From Kwoniella bestiolae CBS 10118 (Eukaryota > Basidiomycota > Tremellomycetes > Tremellales > Cryptococcaceae): a DNA stretch of 64,000 nucleotides. The notes beneath the pieces were generated by a model, which ran no database searches, was not told the origin of the DNA, and saw only the letters and a list, made by a program, of their open reading frames with translations. The position numbers and the translations under genes are program-made. The stretch covers positions 7,210,001-7,274,000 of the forward strand of contig NC_089241.1 in NCBI RefSeq assembly GCF_000512585.2. Direction: 5' to 3'. Shown here piece by piece: positions 23,312 to 34,732 of the stretch; positions within the stretch are counted from its first letter, which is position 1; each line of letters opens with the position of its first letter.

Positions 23312-23493
23312 TGCGTTGCCTGATTGGATTACAAGATCATGTCAATCGCAAAGGAGATATGTTGGTACACGACGGAGGACAGATAATGACCAGAGATAGT
23401 TGTCACTGCAGGAATAGGCAATCACACGTATTCCAGGGACACCACCGGTGGTACCGCTGATACCGGGTACGCATGCCCTTGACAGCCGGATCG

Positions 23494-23507
23494 CGGAACG
23501 CTTACCG
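23494..23507. promoter_or_regulatory. CGG-N8-CCG candidate Zn2Cys6 site
   Basis: Inverted CGG triplets separated by eight bases. The same spacing recurs at 23560-23573 in this promoter. Confidence 0.35.
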
Positions 23508-23559
23508 TCGCCAGTTGAACAAAACTGCAGGCAAGCCAGCCAAGGGGATTTTATTGTCA

Positions 23560-23573
23560 CGGAGCCTGATCCG
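23560..23573. promoter_or_regulatory. CGG-N8-CCG candidate Zn2Cys6 site
   Basis: The second inverted CGG pair with 8-base spacing, 66 bp from the first. Confidence 0.35.
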
Positions 23574-23858
23574 ACGGAACAATCACGCTGGTACCGATTG
23601 ACCCCGGAAGTGGCTAACAAATCGCTGCAACCGGTCCGAGCCGTCAAGACCCTTTCCGTTGGTTTGGAGACGGCGAAGACAGGGCATTCCGCTCCTTCCT
23701 ACGGGGAAGGACGGGGCCTCACGCTAAACCCCACATCGGATTCCTGACCTTGGTTCACATGAGTCATTTGATCATACATATAAATACGGAAACGAGGTTT
23801 TCGAAATGAGACATTTCTGCAAGCTCGCAACCTTGCATCTGGAACCAACGACATCAAG

Positions 23859-25860
23859 ATGACCTCTCCAGGAGACCCTGTCAAATCACAAATACAGACC
23901 GACTGGGACAGTAAACCAGAGCTGTCTCATAACGAAATCATCCATCTAGATGGCTCTCCAGCAGATACCGATGGACCTGTTGCCTTGATCGAATCGAAGT
24001 TTGCCCACTTAAACAAGAAGCAAACCTTACGAGTCTTCTGGAAGACTGTCTTGTACGCATTCGCTGTAGGTCTCGGCGCTCTGTTCGATGGTTTTGCCAT
24101 TGTCAGTGAGTAGTTTCTGTACATCGTCCCAAGAAATTGTGCCAATCCTGCCTCAACAGTACCGGGCTCCATCGTTGCCAATCAAGGGTTCATCAACACT
24201 TTTTCCACCTTGAACAATGCCAAGGGAGTTCCTATTCTCGACCCCAAGGTCGTCGGTGCATGGGGTGGCATCCAATCCGGTGGCCAGATCTTCGCTATGT
24301 GGTCAGGCCCTTTCATCAGCGATAAGTTGGGGCGAAAGGCAAATATGTACACCGTTGTTGTTCTCGTCCTCGCCGCGATCGCCATCGAACTCAGTACCAA
24401 GAGCTGGAAGATCTACGCCATCGCGCGTCTCTTTTCGGGTATCGCTGTAGGTTATGTTCAATCGGGCATTCCGGTGTTCATCAGCGAAATAGCGTACGTT
24501 TAAAATCCCTTCTCGGCCTCCGCCTACTAAATCAGAAACTAACTCAGTTGAATAGACCTCCAGCTATTCGTGGGTCGTTGCTATCGATGTACTCAATGAT
24601 GTATAATTTGGGGGGATTATCAGGTCAGTGTTATGTTAAGTCGTAGGTATGTCGCAAGACCAGACCAAAAACTGATTCGAGCAAATTGCACAGCTTCCAT
24701 CGCCCTGAAGATCGTTGTCGGCTTGGGTCCTGACAAATTCAGACACGCGTTCTATTCTCAATTTGTGTTCGTTGGACTTTTCGTCTGTGTTCTACCGTTC
24801 TTACCCGAGTCTCCATGTAAGTTCATCTCTGTCGGACCTCAGAAAGTGTCACTGATGGATATCTTCTAAGGGTACTACGCCCGTAAACATGAACACGACA
24901 AAGCGAAAAAGAGTTTGGTCAGACTAAACGGCGGCATTCCCGGCTGGGATGTCGATTATGAGTACGAGGTGCTGAGAACAAATGTTGCACACTCTGAATC
25001 ATTGAAGTTGCTTCAAAAGCAGTCTGCGTTCAAGGAATTGTTCATCGGGACCAACGGGTTGGTGGCTATGAACTACCGTGTTAATGTTAGAGTATGTGCT
25101 GACAGATGAGTGTCTAGTCGTCGAACGCTCGTCGCGCTGTTACCCATGCTCTACAGTTACATGACGGGTCTGTCACTCATCTTCGGGTACACTTCGTACT
25201 TTTTCAAGCTCGCAGGTGTCAAAGACCCGTTCCTTGGCTCCCTCATTGTCAAGCTTGTACTCAACGCAGCTACTCTGATCTCGTTCTACACCGTGGAGAC
25301 CGTGGGTCGTCGATGGTCCCTATTGGGTGGAGGTGGTGCCATGGGACTTGTTATGCTTATCATGGGGATTTTGGCGTCCACCGGATCGGCCACTAGTGGA
25401 GAGGCCGTTGTCGCCCTTTTTTGCATTCACATTGCGTCGTACGCTTTATCTGTCGGTCCTATAGGTGAGACGTCTTCACGCTTAGTATACCCGATTTTTT
25501 GCTCACCTATCTCTGCTCCCAGCGTACACCTTTATCGCCGAGGTGCCCACTGCTAGACTCAGGGCTCGTACTGCTGGTCTTGTGACCGGTGCCGCAGCCT
25601 CATTCGGTCTCATTTTCAATTATTGCACTCCCATAATGCTTGCTAGTCCAGGGGCGAACTGGGGGCTGAATATCGGATATTTCTGGGCTGGGACGACAGC
25701 TCTTTCCCTGGTCGCGTTGTTCTTCTTCATTCCTGAAACCAAGGGTCGGACTTATGCGGAACTGGACGAACTCTTTGAAAGAAAGATACCAGCTCGGAAA
25801 TTCAAAACTACAACAACCAAGACTGACGAACAACGGGTTGGAAACGAAGATAGTGTTTGA
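23859..25860 (+). CDS. MFS sugar transporter 1 (alpha-glucoside/hexose permease type)
   Basis: Seven exons (23859-24105, 24160-24493, 24556-24623, 24694-24816, 24871-25057, 25118-25464, 25523-25860) total 1644 nt, 547 aa, standard for the fungal SP family with 12 membrane segments. Signatures: ALFDGFAIVIPGSI in TM1, SGPFISDKLGRKANM (loop 2-3), ARLFSGIAVGYVQSGIPVF and ISEIAPPAIRGSL (PESPR-like region), FLPESPWYYARK before the central loop, ETVGRRWSLLGGG, and FFFIPETKGRTYAELDELF near the C terminus. It is closer to maltose/alpha-glucoside permeases than to high-affinity hexose carriers, so an oligosaccharide or glycoside substrate is plausible. It shares a promoter with the GH78 gene. Confidence 0.92.
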
Positions 25861-26182
25861 TAGCGGAACTGGTAGCTTGGATGTCGGAACAACCGTGAAG
25901 GTCCGAAAGAAGGCGGGAGGATCTTCGCCTGGATATTGAATGAAAACCGGGAAAAAATTGAATCAGAGCGAAGAAAGTATGTATCTTGCGATTAATGTTT
26001 GTGTATAGCTTTGAAATTCGTGAATGAATATTATTTGAATGATGCTCTCTCTCTCTGCCACGTTCGTTCACCGCTTCGATGCTGGGGTCGAGCTCACGTA
26101 TGCATGCTGTGTACAAAAGGCAAAACTCATTGTGACCTGTGCAAGTCTCAAAGATGACAACATATTCGTTACGTTAACCATA
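25861..26182. other. Convergent 3' intergenic region
   Basis: This lies between the stops of sugar transporter 1 and the Zn2Cys6 gene. Nothing else was recognised. Confidence 0.5.
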
Positions 26183-28602
26183 TCAATACAAAAAAGCTGG
26201 CGGGCCATTGTCGTCAGCGGTAGGCTGTTGGGGTAGCTGCCAGTTCCACCAAGTGTCGAGGCCCGAGAATAGGTCCAGCACTCCTGAACCGGAGCCTGGC
26301 TCGTTGTCTACTTGACTCCCAAAAACATTATTCTCGGGGACAAGATACCGGTATTCATCGTCCGCCACCAGTTGATTGAGGATCTGTATCCGATACTCTT
26401 CTAGATTCTCTTGGCTACGTTCGAGCATCATTGTCAAGCCATGTCCACATCTCGAGAGATAATCCTGCATCTCTCGAAGGACACCCTCTATGTCCAATTC
26501 TCCTGGCAGTAGGAGCTCTGGGAAATGATGCTTATAGTGAATGATTCCGGTTGATATGGCTAAGACGGACAGAACCAAGGCGGTCCCACACGCTTTGGGT
26601 ATTGTTGTAAGGTCCCACTTTTCTGCCAAACATTGTCTGATGAACTCTGTCGCAGTTCTGAGACCTTCGGTCATGCCGTCTAGCCAGGCATCAATCACTT
26701 CGGCCGTTAGGATAGGCGTAGGCAGTCGATAGATGAACCAGACGTTGCGAGCTGCGACCCACCATTTGCAGTATGAGATATGGCAAAGTAGATAGGGAAG
26801 CGAGACAAGGCCATCTGGGTTGACAAGAATCAGCTCTAGACCATCTTGACTGCAGATCAGCAACCCCAAGACTCTCACCATACGAGACAGCTGTCTTTGA
26901 GCGCAATTCGTCAAACTCGCGGCCCAGACGGCGCACGATGTCTGTACTCGATCTGACTTCCGCTGACATCGGTGTTTCGACAGTTTCGAGCTGTCTCCAT
27001 GTAGCCGAGAATTTCATGATAGTCTCTAAACAGGCATACTCCACGTCCACATGCTGATCCACTTCGCTATGGCTATCGCTCTGTAACAAGAAGTCTAGTA
27101 GCTCTCGCTGAGTCTGATGTACAAGGGGCGAGACTACGCTCCATGGGCATCTGCTTATTGTGAGCCTGGTAGCACAGACGTCATCAGAGCACGCCGCCTA
27201 CTTCTAACAATGATCCCATCACTTACCACAAATGCCTCGTGATCACTCCGAGATGTAGTCTTGCTTGATTCACCCTGTCTTCAATCAGCTTCAGGGGCAT
27301 ACCGGACCTAAGAGTTTGTAGCAGCCGCTCAAAGTTGACGGATCCAATCTCCCTAGCCTGACCATATGCTAAGCCGGCCGTTCGAGTGGGTTCTAATTCA
27401 GGCTGTCCAGTTGAGTTTTCGGTCCAGTCATGAGGGATTAATGAGAGAATGTACGCCGCCATAACACCTTCAAAGCTTGGCGGACATCCGTAATGATATG
27501 CGTTAATGTTGTCAATGAGATTCGTTTCCAACCGTCGCACTTGGGCTGGATTGAATATAGAGATGTGGGAGGAACATCGGGTCGTATAGAACAAGCAGGC
27601 GGATCGAAGGAAAGGGTGTGAAGGTAGCTTAGAGCGGACACGAAGGAAGTGAGGATGCGGAAACACAGCTGCGAAGTGATGCTTGAATCTGCAACAACCG
27701 TGTTAGGATCAAACTTAGTGGGTCGACTCAGTACTCACATCTGAAATGCTACCTCCGCTTGCCCTTCAGTGATCACTCCTGCTTCTATGGGATCTCTAAG
27801 GCCTTCATGGGTTCTAGTCATCATGCCACGGTGTATCAATCCGTATGTCTCTGGATCTGCCAAGCTCCTGTACCATCCTTGAAACCTGGGTCCGGGCGCT
27901 CCTTGTCCAGTCGTGCGAGTCGCAGATGATTGACCCGGAGTAGTGATATGATTCGTCGGAGACGAAGGTATGTTGGGCGCAACGTGCAAGCCGTGCGTCT
28001 CGGACTGGAGGGAGATGTCTGCGATCGGATCGTGACGCTGATCCTGGGACGCGCTAAAGGTCGAGGCAAGCATCGATGTCGGTGATTGAAGAGATCCGAC
28101 CGACTGGGAGAGTGCCGCTTCGAGCTGTGAGATGCGATGCTGTAACGTCGCGATGTCTGTCAGAGAAGGAGTGCGCATCGAAGAGGGGTGCGTTGGTGGT
28201 TGAGACGAGTATGTGTTGCTCTGACGAAAGGAATCCGCGCGGATTGAAGGTCCTGAAACGCTGTCTTGAATGCTTTCTGTCGTACGAGGTACTTCGCTAG
28301 CGATTGAACCACGGTTGCCGCCATTATCTGATGCAAAGGAGCAATCGGTCTGCAGCTGCTTGCACCGATGACATCCACCGCCTGTAAGCGGCTCGCACCG
28401 AGACCTTCGACGGCGACATGCTTCGCATGCATGTGAGGCTCGAGTCCTTGCTCGTTTAGCCTAGCAGGCGAAGAAAGACAGATTTAATCTTCCATTCTCA
28501 TCGCACTATGAGCCCACAAAGACTGACCTGAGGTTCTTCATCTGACAATTCCGGTCGACATTGGGCTGCAACCGTTGTATCTGCGGGTCCGGAAGTAGAC
28601 AT
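26183..28602 (-). CDS. Zn2Cys6 fungal transcription factor
   Basis: Five exons (28528-28602, 27739-28460, 27227-27688, 26879-27153, 26183-26835) total 2187 nt, 728 aa. Residues 36-64 form the binuclear zinc cluster: ACEACRRRRSRCEPLTGGG followed by CHRCKQLQTDC, preceded by a basic stretch KRARTRASH. A Gln/Leu-rich coiled coil (ATLQHRISQLEAALSQ) around residue 125 would allow dimerisation. The C-terminal half has the helical middle homology of fungal specific transcription factors. The zinc-cluster exon is joined to a 25-codon first exon whose ATG follows stop codons. It sits between two sugar transporter/glycosidase pairs, so it is the natural candidate local regulator; the target set is inference. 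Confidence 0.92.
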
Positions 28603-28907
28603 CTCAATGATATCACCACTATGGACTGACATAGCAGATCTCACAATGAGCTGGATTCAATGTTATGTACTGGTATGATTGAGATTCGTAATGAACAGAG
28701 AGAACCTCTAAAACTCATACGCTGTCAAACAGCCCCGCTGACAACCTCATGCGCTGACCGGACGTTGGTCTCCTGCGGGAATACCGGCATCTCGGACCGA
28801 TGGCTCGCCGGCGCGCATGTGACCCCAATGAAAAACGTGACGTACGAGTGAACTGATTGATTGCATGCTCGGAATTGTTTGCAAAAATGTAACAGACGAG
28901 GGAGGAT
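28603..28907. promoter_or_regulatory. Promoter of the Zn2Cys6 gene / 3' region of the GH5 gene
   Basis: 305 bp. It contains a CGG-N5-CCG pair (28776-28786) and a CGGACCG palindrome (28793-28799), both spacings also present in the GH78/transporter promoter. Autoregulation is possible. Confidence 0.35.
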
Positions 28908-30976
28908 CTAAGACTGCTTTGAGGCAAAGTTACGGAGCATATCTACCAGTCGTTCTCGCTTGACGCAGTTGTCTGAGACGTATGGTCAGCCAGCAACCCA
29001 ATCATACGACACATGTGATACCCAGAGGGTTATCTCACTCACCGAAGTGGAAACTTTTGGCCAAGGCATCCAGCTCTTCGAATGACTTGCCCTCAAACAA
29101 TGATGCATATTCCGGCACGAGTTCCTCCTGATTCCGATTAGGTCAACTTCACTAATCCTTTCGAGACTCGCGATTGCTGAACTTACTGCAAGCAAACACA
29201 TCCGGACAGGTCTCCACAAATGTTTTCCTCTGGTTCCACCGAAGATCTTTGGATACCGGGTTCGCATTGAAGGTGCGACATCGCACAACCATTCCCACAT
29301 CGGTTTGAACAGGTAATCCAGGTGGGTTGAATCGACATTGAAGGAGTCGACTGCCGCAAGCTAATTTCATTGTCAAGGCTGATACACGAAACCTGCGCGT
29401 TCGATACGGGCTCACCTGCTTCTTCTTCAAGAAATCCTTCACTAGGAGCATATAAGGGCTGTCTGGATCCGCATAAACAACACCACAAGACCCAACATCT
29501 TTCCACGACCAGATCGTCCAAGACAGGTTCGGATAAGTACTATATAGCTTGATCTGCTCCATGAGGAGGCTGTAGCGCTGGTCATTGACTTCTATATGAT
29601 TTGGCTCGTCCTCGCTGAGATACCCCACTCCGAATTCTCCGTCTATCAGGGGTGTCAGCGGTGTCCGCAAAATTCCCGTGAGGATATCACCTACTCCAGA
29701 TTGGGCCATTGATACTCCGCTGGTATTCTGTTTTCCAATGGATCGATTTAGCTAGCTTGGCGAGATCCTGCTCCGTGCCCTACGGTAAGGATAACTTATG
29801 TAAGTTACCAACTTGATTGAGTTCCACCTATAAATGTGGTACGGAAACATACATTGAATTTGTCCGTGCCAATCACACCCATGCTATATGATTGTACATA
29901 CGGATCAGTGGTGATACTCCTTGTTGTGGGAAGCAGGGTCACTTGCCTGGAGTAGTCGTGACACGCATAAACAGAGTTGGGAATAGGTTCTCGGAACTGT
30001 CGAAAGTCGGACCCGAAACCATTCCCATCCCAGAATAGTATGTGATTTGGGTCTATTGCTCGAATGGCGTTTGTAAAACGATCCATCATCTTCACGAGTA
30101 TCTCGCCAGACTCTTCAACCGGCTCGTTCCACACGTTGTAGCCTGCGACCCATGTGTTGTGCTTGAAATGTTCCGCCAAATGCTCCCAGATAATCACTGC
30201 TCTGTCCTGGAAGTCCTTGTGAACCCAAAATAAGGCTTTGTCGGTGGGATTATCGCTATGCCAATCGGTGTTTTGGCCTCCTGGGAGGGCGTGGAAGTCG
30301 AGAATGCTGTAAATGCCGTATTTTGCACACTGTCTCCAGTCCCATTAGTTCGTGTCACATGTCTGAGGAAGACAGCGAACAGGAAGAACGGCACTCACAA
30401 GATTCACAACTCTATCCAGGTGTTTAAGTCCCTCTGCTTTGAAAACTCGGGGGTTCATATCGTCCTCAAAGTGATGATAGTTGAAACCCACACGAAGAAC
30501 ATTGAAGCCCAGTGATTTGTAGTATTGGACATCACTTTCGGTGAAGAAGTACTCCAGAAACTGAGCATGCCCAAGTCAGACTCGATACTCGAAGGCGGCA
30601 CCAGTAACTCACTTTGTCGAAGAAGTAATCGTACTTCTGAGGCCCCAACACTTTTAGCAACGCAGCTCGCATCTGGTCTAACGTCATTCATCTCAGCAGA
30701 AGATCCGAGACTCATTTGCCCTCACTCACGCTCTTGAGCGGGATAGCCCGTCATGAAGTTCTCCATACACACTGGCAGTTATGTCAGCGGTTGTTCACTG
30801 TTGATGAGTTGCAAGTACCCACTCCATCCTCCAAGGCATGCTCCTTTCAGGATTATGGGCTGGCCATGCAGTGTTATGTTCGATCCCTGTACTTTGAGAA
30901 AATCTGCAGATCGGGACGTCTTCTCCGTCAATCCGACATTGCCGTTGCCGTTTAGAATACTTGTTTCAATAGTCAT
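28908..30976 (-). CDS. GH5 family glycoside hydrolase (cellulase-fold beta-glycosidase)
   Basis: Eleven exons (30823-30976, 30730-30771, 30613-30677, 30399-30560, 29947-30329, 29853-29883, 29695-29779, 29416-29642, 29187-29360, 29043-29127, 28908-28972) total 1473 nt, 490 aa. The start of the fold reads KGACLGGWMCMENFMTGYP. Then come LDFHALPGGQN, the acid/base Glu in AGYNVWNEP near residue 210, HDYSSMGVIG, and the nucleophile Glu in GPIWNGEFGVGYL near residue 310. Finally LSWTIWSWKDVG closes the barrel. Exon 5 ends at a GC donor. No N-terminal signal peptide is visible. Natural substrate is unknown; with the neighbouring GH78, a rutinose-type or other rhamnosyl-glucoside is an attractive guess. 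A subfamily call needs a phylogeny. Confidence 0.9.
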
Positions 30977-32693
30977 CGCTGTGAGAGTTTTCTGGCTTCG
31001 TTTATACAGATCTATGCAACCAACGACCTTGCAGAGAAACTCGAGGCTGAATCCTTCCTATTTATCAGGAATGCTTGGAATGCTGCTCGATGGCTTCTCT
31101 ACGAGAATTCCGCTATGGCTACCGTCCTTATAGGATATCCTGCGGAAAGATCAAACCAATTACCGCTTCCCGTCGGGCTCGCGGCGGGCAAGATTCGATG
31201 TATGATCAGCGGTTTCGGGTCAGTCGACCTGATGAATTAGATGTAAAGTTAGAGCAATGCGCACCCGATGGGTAGGCTGGCTCGACAGCCAGTGTGCCTA
31301 CATACGTAAAGAATACATGGGCATCCGTCGTCTGAGCCGGGATGCATTATACTACAATGAGTGGGGGCTGAAAGATATCCCTCCATCCTGGTCGCGCGTG
31401 CCTAGCACGGACAATCACATCATAATATACGCAACCGGTGCTCGGCGAGAGCATGCATACCCCTGGGGTACATTATATACTCTGCATGGACAGATCGAAG
31501 AAACATGGGTCCGCGATGGTCCCCTCGCCGAGGCTGAATTGACTGATAAGTTGCCTTTTGACATGACCGTTCGTCTCCAGAAACAACAGGTCATCAAAAC
31601 TCTGTGATTGTCACGCATTTCGATATTTTCACACAATTGCTGACCTCTCATGTGAAGCTAGTGAGGCAGCAACAGTGACGATAGCACAATCTACTGATCG
31701 AGCGCCTTTCACATCCTTCATCATGGGAACAAGCTGGACAATCTTCACACCGATGGTCATTCAACCCAAACGACACTGCGTCTCACGCTGCCACGTCCTC
31801 TGGTGGGATACCAAGTCGACTTCGTTCAATTCTTTCTGATCACACAGTTCTTCCGTAAACTGATCGCAGGTAGCTGAGACTGCCTTTTTGCATTATGACT
31901 TCTTTGTAGAGGATGCATAAGTCATGTGAGGTAAGGGGTTCACTTTGCGGGGGACCTCCTTGAGATGACCACATGTCGCTCAAGACGCTCAGGAATGCTG
32001 CCAACCAAACCAGATTGAAAAGATGAGCGGCCCGTCAAGGCACCCATGCCAAGAACACGTACAATACAACCCCTATGGATTGAGGCAAGGAACAACGGTT
32101 CGTCTCTCCAGCGACGCGGGACGATTGAATGCCAAGAGAAGCCGACTGAACCGTAAATCGCGGATTTACCCATCAAAGCAGAGCACAGTTTCCTGCCAAG
32201 CGTTTTTGGTCGATCACCGTTGATCTCGAGCCCCGTGACATTGATCATGCAATGCTCTCTCTTGGTAGTCGCTTTCTCACCAAGATAAGCTTCGATTGGG
32301 ATGTCATGTCCGCCGGCCCGTCACAGTGGTAACCACGATATACGTCTAAATCTGTCTTTTAAAGTGTTGCCAAGATTCTCATGATCGTCAGCCCTCATGA
32401 ATTGTCTCTTTCGCCCTTCCTGGATGCACCACACGAAGCCATATGGCGGCCCGGGGGACTCCATCGCTGCCAAGTCCTTCTCCACAGGACCAGAAGATGA
32501 GACTGTTGCGGTCCGGAACACTTACTCGTTCACCTCTTCCAGCGGGCCGTTTCCATTACTGACCTCGCGTTGTGAAAAGTATATATATTCCACAGAGATG
32601 ACAGGGACATGTCATAATGGACAACCCAACAAGGAGCTAACGTCTCTACTCAATCTCCTACTCTTCATCTAGATTCAAGACAATCCTCACAAG
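30977..32693. other. Intergenic, 1.7 kb, divergent promoter region of GH5 and sugar transporter 2
   Basis: No gene recognised. The plus frame 31257-31607 (116 codons) has no domain. A CGGTCCG palindrome lies at 32509-32515, about 180 bp upstream of the transporter start. A short TA run sits at 32579-32588. Confidence 0.45.
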
Positions 32694-34732
32694 ATGGCCC
32701 AAGATCCATCCATTTGGCAACACTCGCGAGCCTATGTTCTGGCCTTAGCCGCGTTCATGGGTATCTTCATGTTCGGTTATGACACAGTAAGTACAACGTT
32801 CCTCATGAGCTATTAGTGATTGACGCGTACCACCCTAGGGTCTCGGTGGTGGACTGATCGTGTTACCAAGTTTCCTTCGAGACTTTGACATGTTGGACCT
32901 CGACGATCAAGCCCTCGCCAACCGAAAGGGTAACGTGGTTTCGATTCTTCAAGGTGGTTGGTGCGTGACCGACTTGTCTTGATAGGATGCTGAATACTAA
33001 TCAATCATACTTCCAGTCTTGCTGGCGCTTTGCTAGCTGCACCTCTTACCAACCGAATCGGTCGACAAAAGTGTCTGATCGTAAACTGTTTCGCTTTCTT
33101 ACTCGGAGCAAGTATCATGACTGCGTCTCCTGGTAACCTCGGAATGTGTGAGTCAATCTCTGCGCCATCAGCTTTCAAGCTAACAGAATAATAGTCTATG
33201 GCGGTCGATTCACTGTTGGTCTTGGGGTGGGAGCCATGTCGATGGTATGCCCAACCTATGTATCTGAGCTTAGTCCAAAGCACATCCGAGGAAGGATCAC
33301 CGGGTGAGTAGTCTCTAGCAGCTTCGAGGGGCTTTGACTCATCAACAATCTGTATTAGTCTGTTCCAAGTGATCGTTGTCATTGGAGTCGCTGCGTCATA
33401 CTGGATCACGTATGGAGTTCAACACATGAAGCCCACCTCCGCACAATGGAGAATTCCTGTGGGATTCCAACTTGTACCCGTTGGCTTGATGCTGTGTGTT
33501 CTTCCGTTCATGAAGGAGTCGCCTCGTTGGCTTGCTACCAACCACCGAGACGAGCTAGCTTTGAAGAATCTTGCTTGGATCAGAAAGACCTCCATCGATG
33601 ACCCAGAAACGCGAGCAGAATTTAACGAGATTGTTGCATCTGTCGCCGAAGAGGAAGCGGTGACCGGTGGACGAACCTGGAAAGAAGCCTTCTTACCTGG
33701 GAATCGGATCCGATTCTTCATCGCGTTTGCCATGTTTACTTTTCAACAATGGTCAGGTACGCAAGACACTTCGTCTTATCATGCAGCCAAGTCAACGTCC
33801 TGATGGTGGTTCTGGCTCATAGGTCAAAATTCGATTAATTATTACGCACCCGACATCTTCAAATCAATCGGAATCAGAGGAGCCAGTACCAGTCTGCTTG
33901 CTTCAGGTATTTATGGTATCGTAAAGGTAAGCGAGGCTTCAGACTCTTCGAGTAGTACGCTCACAGAGAAAAAAAAGATTGTCGCGACCGCTATCTTCAT
34001 CTTTTTTGGTATTGAGCGATTTGGCCGAAGATGGTCTTTAACAATTGGTCTCGGCTTGATGAGTTTATTCCTGTGGATCATTGGAGCTATCTTCAACACT
34101 CACCGTGGGTACATCTCTCGCCCCGCTATTGCGATCACAACTGACAGTTTGAACAGCACCCGACAAGAATGCTGCGAATCCTTCTGGAGCATCTATCGGC
34201 ATGGCCGCCTGTATCTACCTCTTTGTTATTCCCTACTGCTTCTCGGTCGGTCCCGTCCCATGTAGGTGGTTGTGGTCTTGTGACGATGAGATCATCAGCT
34301 GATATCGCTACAAGGGGTCTACTGCGCGGAAATCTTCAACAACCGAACCAGATCATACGGGTTGATGACCGCGAGTGCTACGCAATGGCTGTGGAATCTT
34401 ATCGTCTCCAGGTTCACCCCAAACATCGTACTATCGCTCAGTCATGGTGGAGTGGTGGGTAGCGACGAATCACACACTAGAACTGCGCTAACCTGATCCT
34501 CCAGTTCTTCTTCTTCGCTTCTATCAACATCTTTGCGACCATCGCTGCCTTCTTCCTGCCTGAGACCAGAGGTCTTGCGCTGGAAGATATGGACGTTCTG
34601 TTCGGTTTCGTTGACGCGGACACACATCGGGCGGATCTAGCCAGAGCCGAAGCAGGAAGAGGTATGGGAAAAGACGAGGAATTCTTGGATGATGAGAAGG
34701 CCCCAGCGGATACTAGAATCGAAAGGATCTAA
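32694..34732 (+). CDS. MFS sugar transporter 2 (quinate/glucose permease-like)
   Basis: Ten exons (32694-32786, 32839-32960, 33017-33147, 33195-33303, 33359-33756, 33823-33926, 33978-34104, 34157-34261, 34315-34454, 34505-34732) total 1557 nt, 518 aa. Signatures: MGIFMFGYDTGLGGGLIVLP in TM1, TNRIGRQKCLI, GVGAMSMVCPTYVSEL then SPKHIRGRITGLFQ, LPFMKESPRWLA, FQQWSGQNSINYYAPDIF in TM7, and VPWVYCAEIFNNRTRSYG and FFLPETRGLALEDMD at the end. The type resembles QutD/RGT-like carriers for quinate, glucose or rhamnose. It is divergent from the GH5 gene across 1.7 kb. The exon 9 end could be 34451 or 34454 (one Val difference). Confidence 0.92.

Larger units (their letters stand above)
23312..23858. 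promoter_or_regulatory. Bidirectional promoter, GH78 / sugar transporter 1, rich in CGG half-sites
   Basis: 547 bp between divergent starts. It contains two CGG-N8-CCG inverted half-sites (23494-23507 and 23560-23573), one CGG-N5-CCG (23446-23456) and one CGG-N1-CCG (23632-23638). Zn2Cys6 factors bind such pairs, and a Zn2Cys6 gene lies 3 kb to the right. Confidence 0.45.

Noticed and set aside
29642..29760. Possible second start (MAQSGVGDIL) splitting the GH5 gene
   Set aside because: Removing a 52-nt intron joins GPIW to NGEFGVGY, the canonical catalytic strand; the alternative frame is intronic.
31257..31607. 116-codon plus frame in the gap between GH5 and sugar transporter 2
   Set aside because: Aromatic- and charge-containing and therefore considered as a decayed gene, but no family resemblance or adjoining exons were found.
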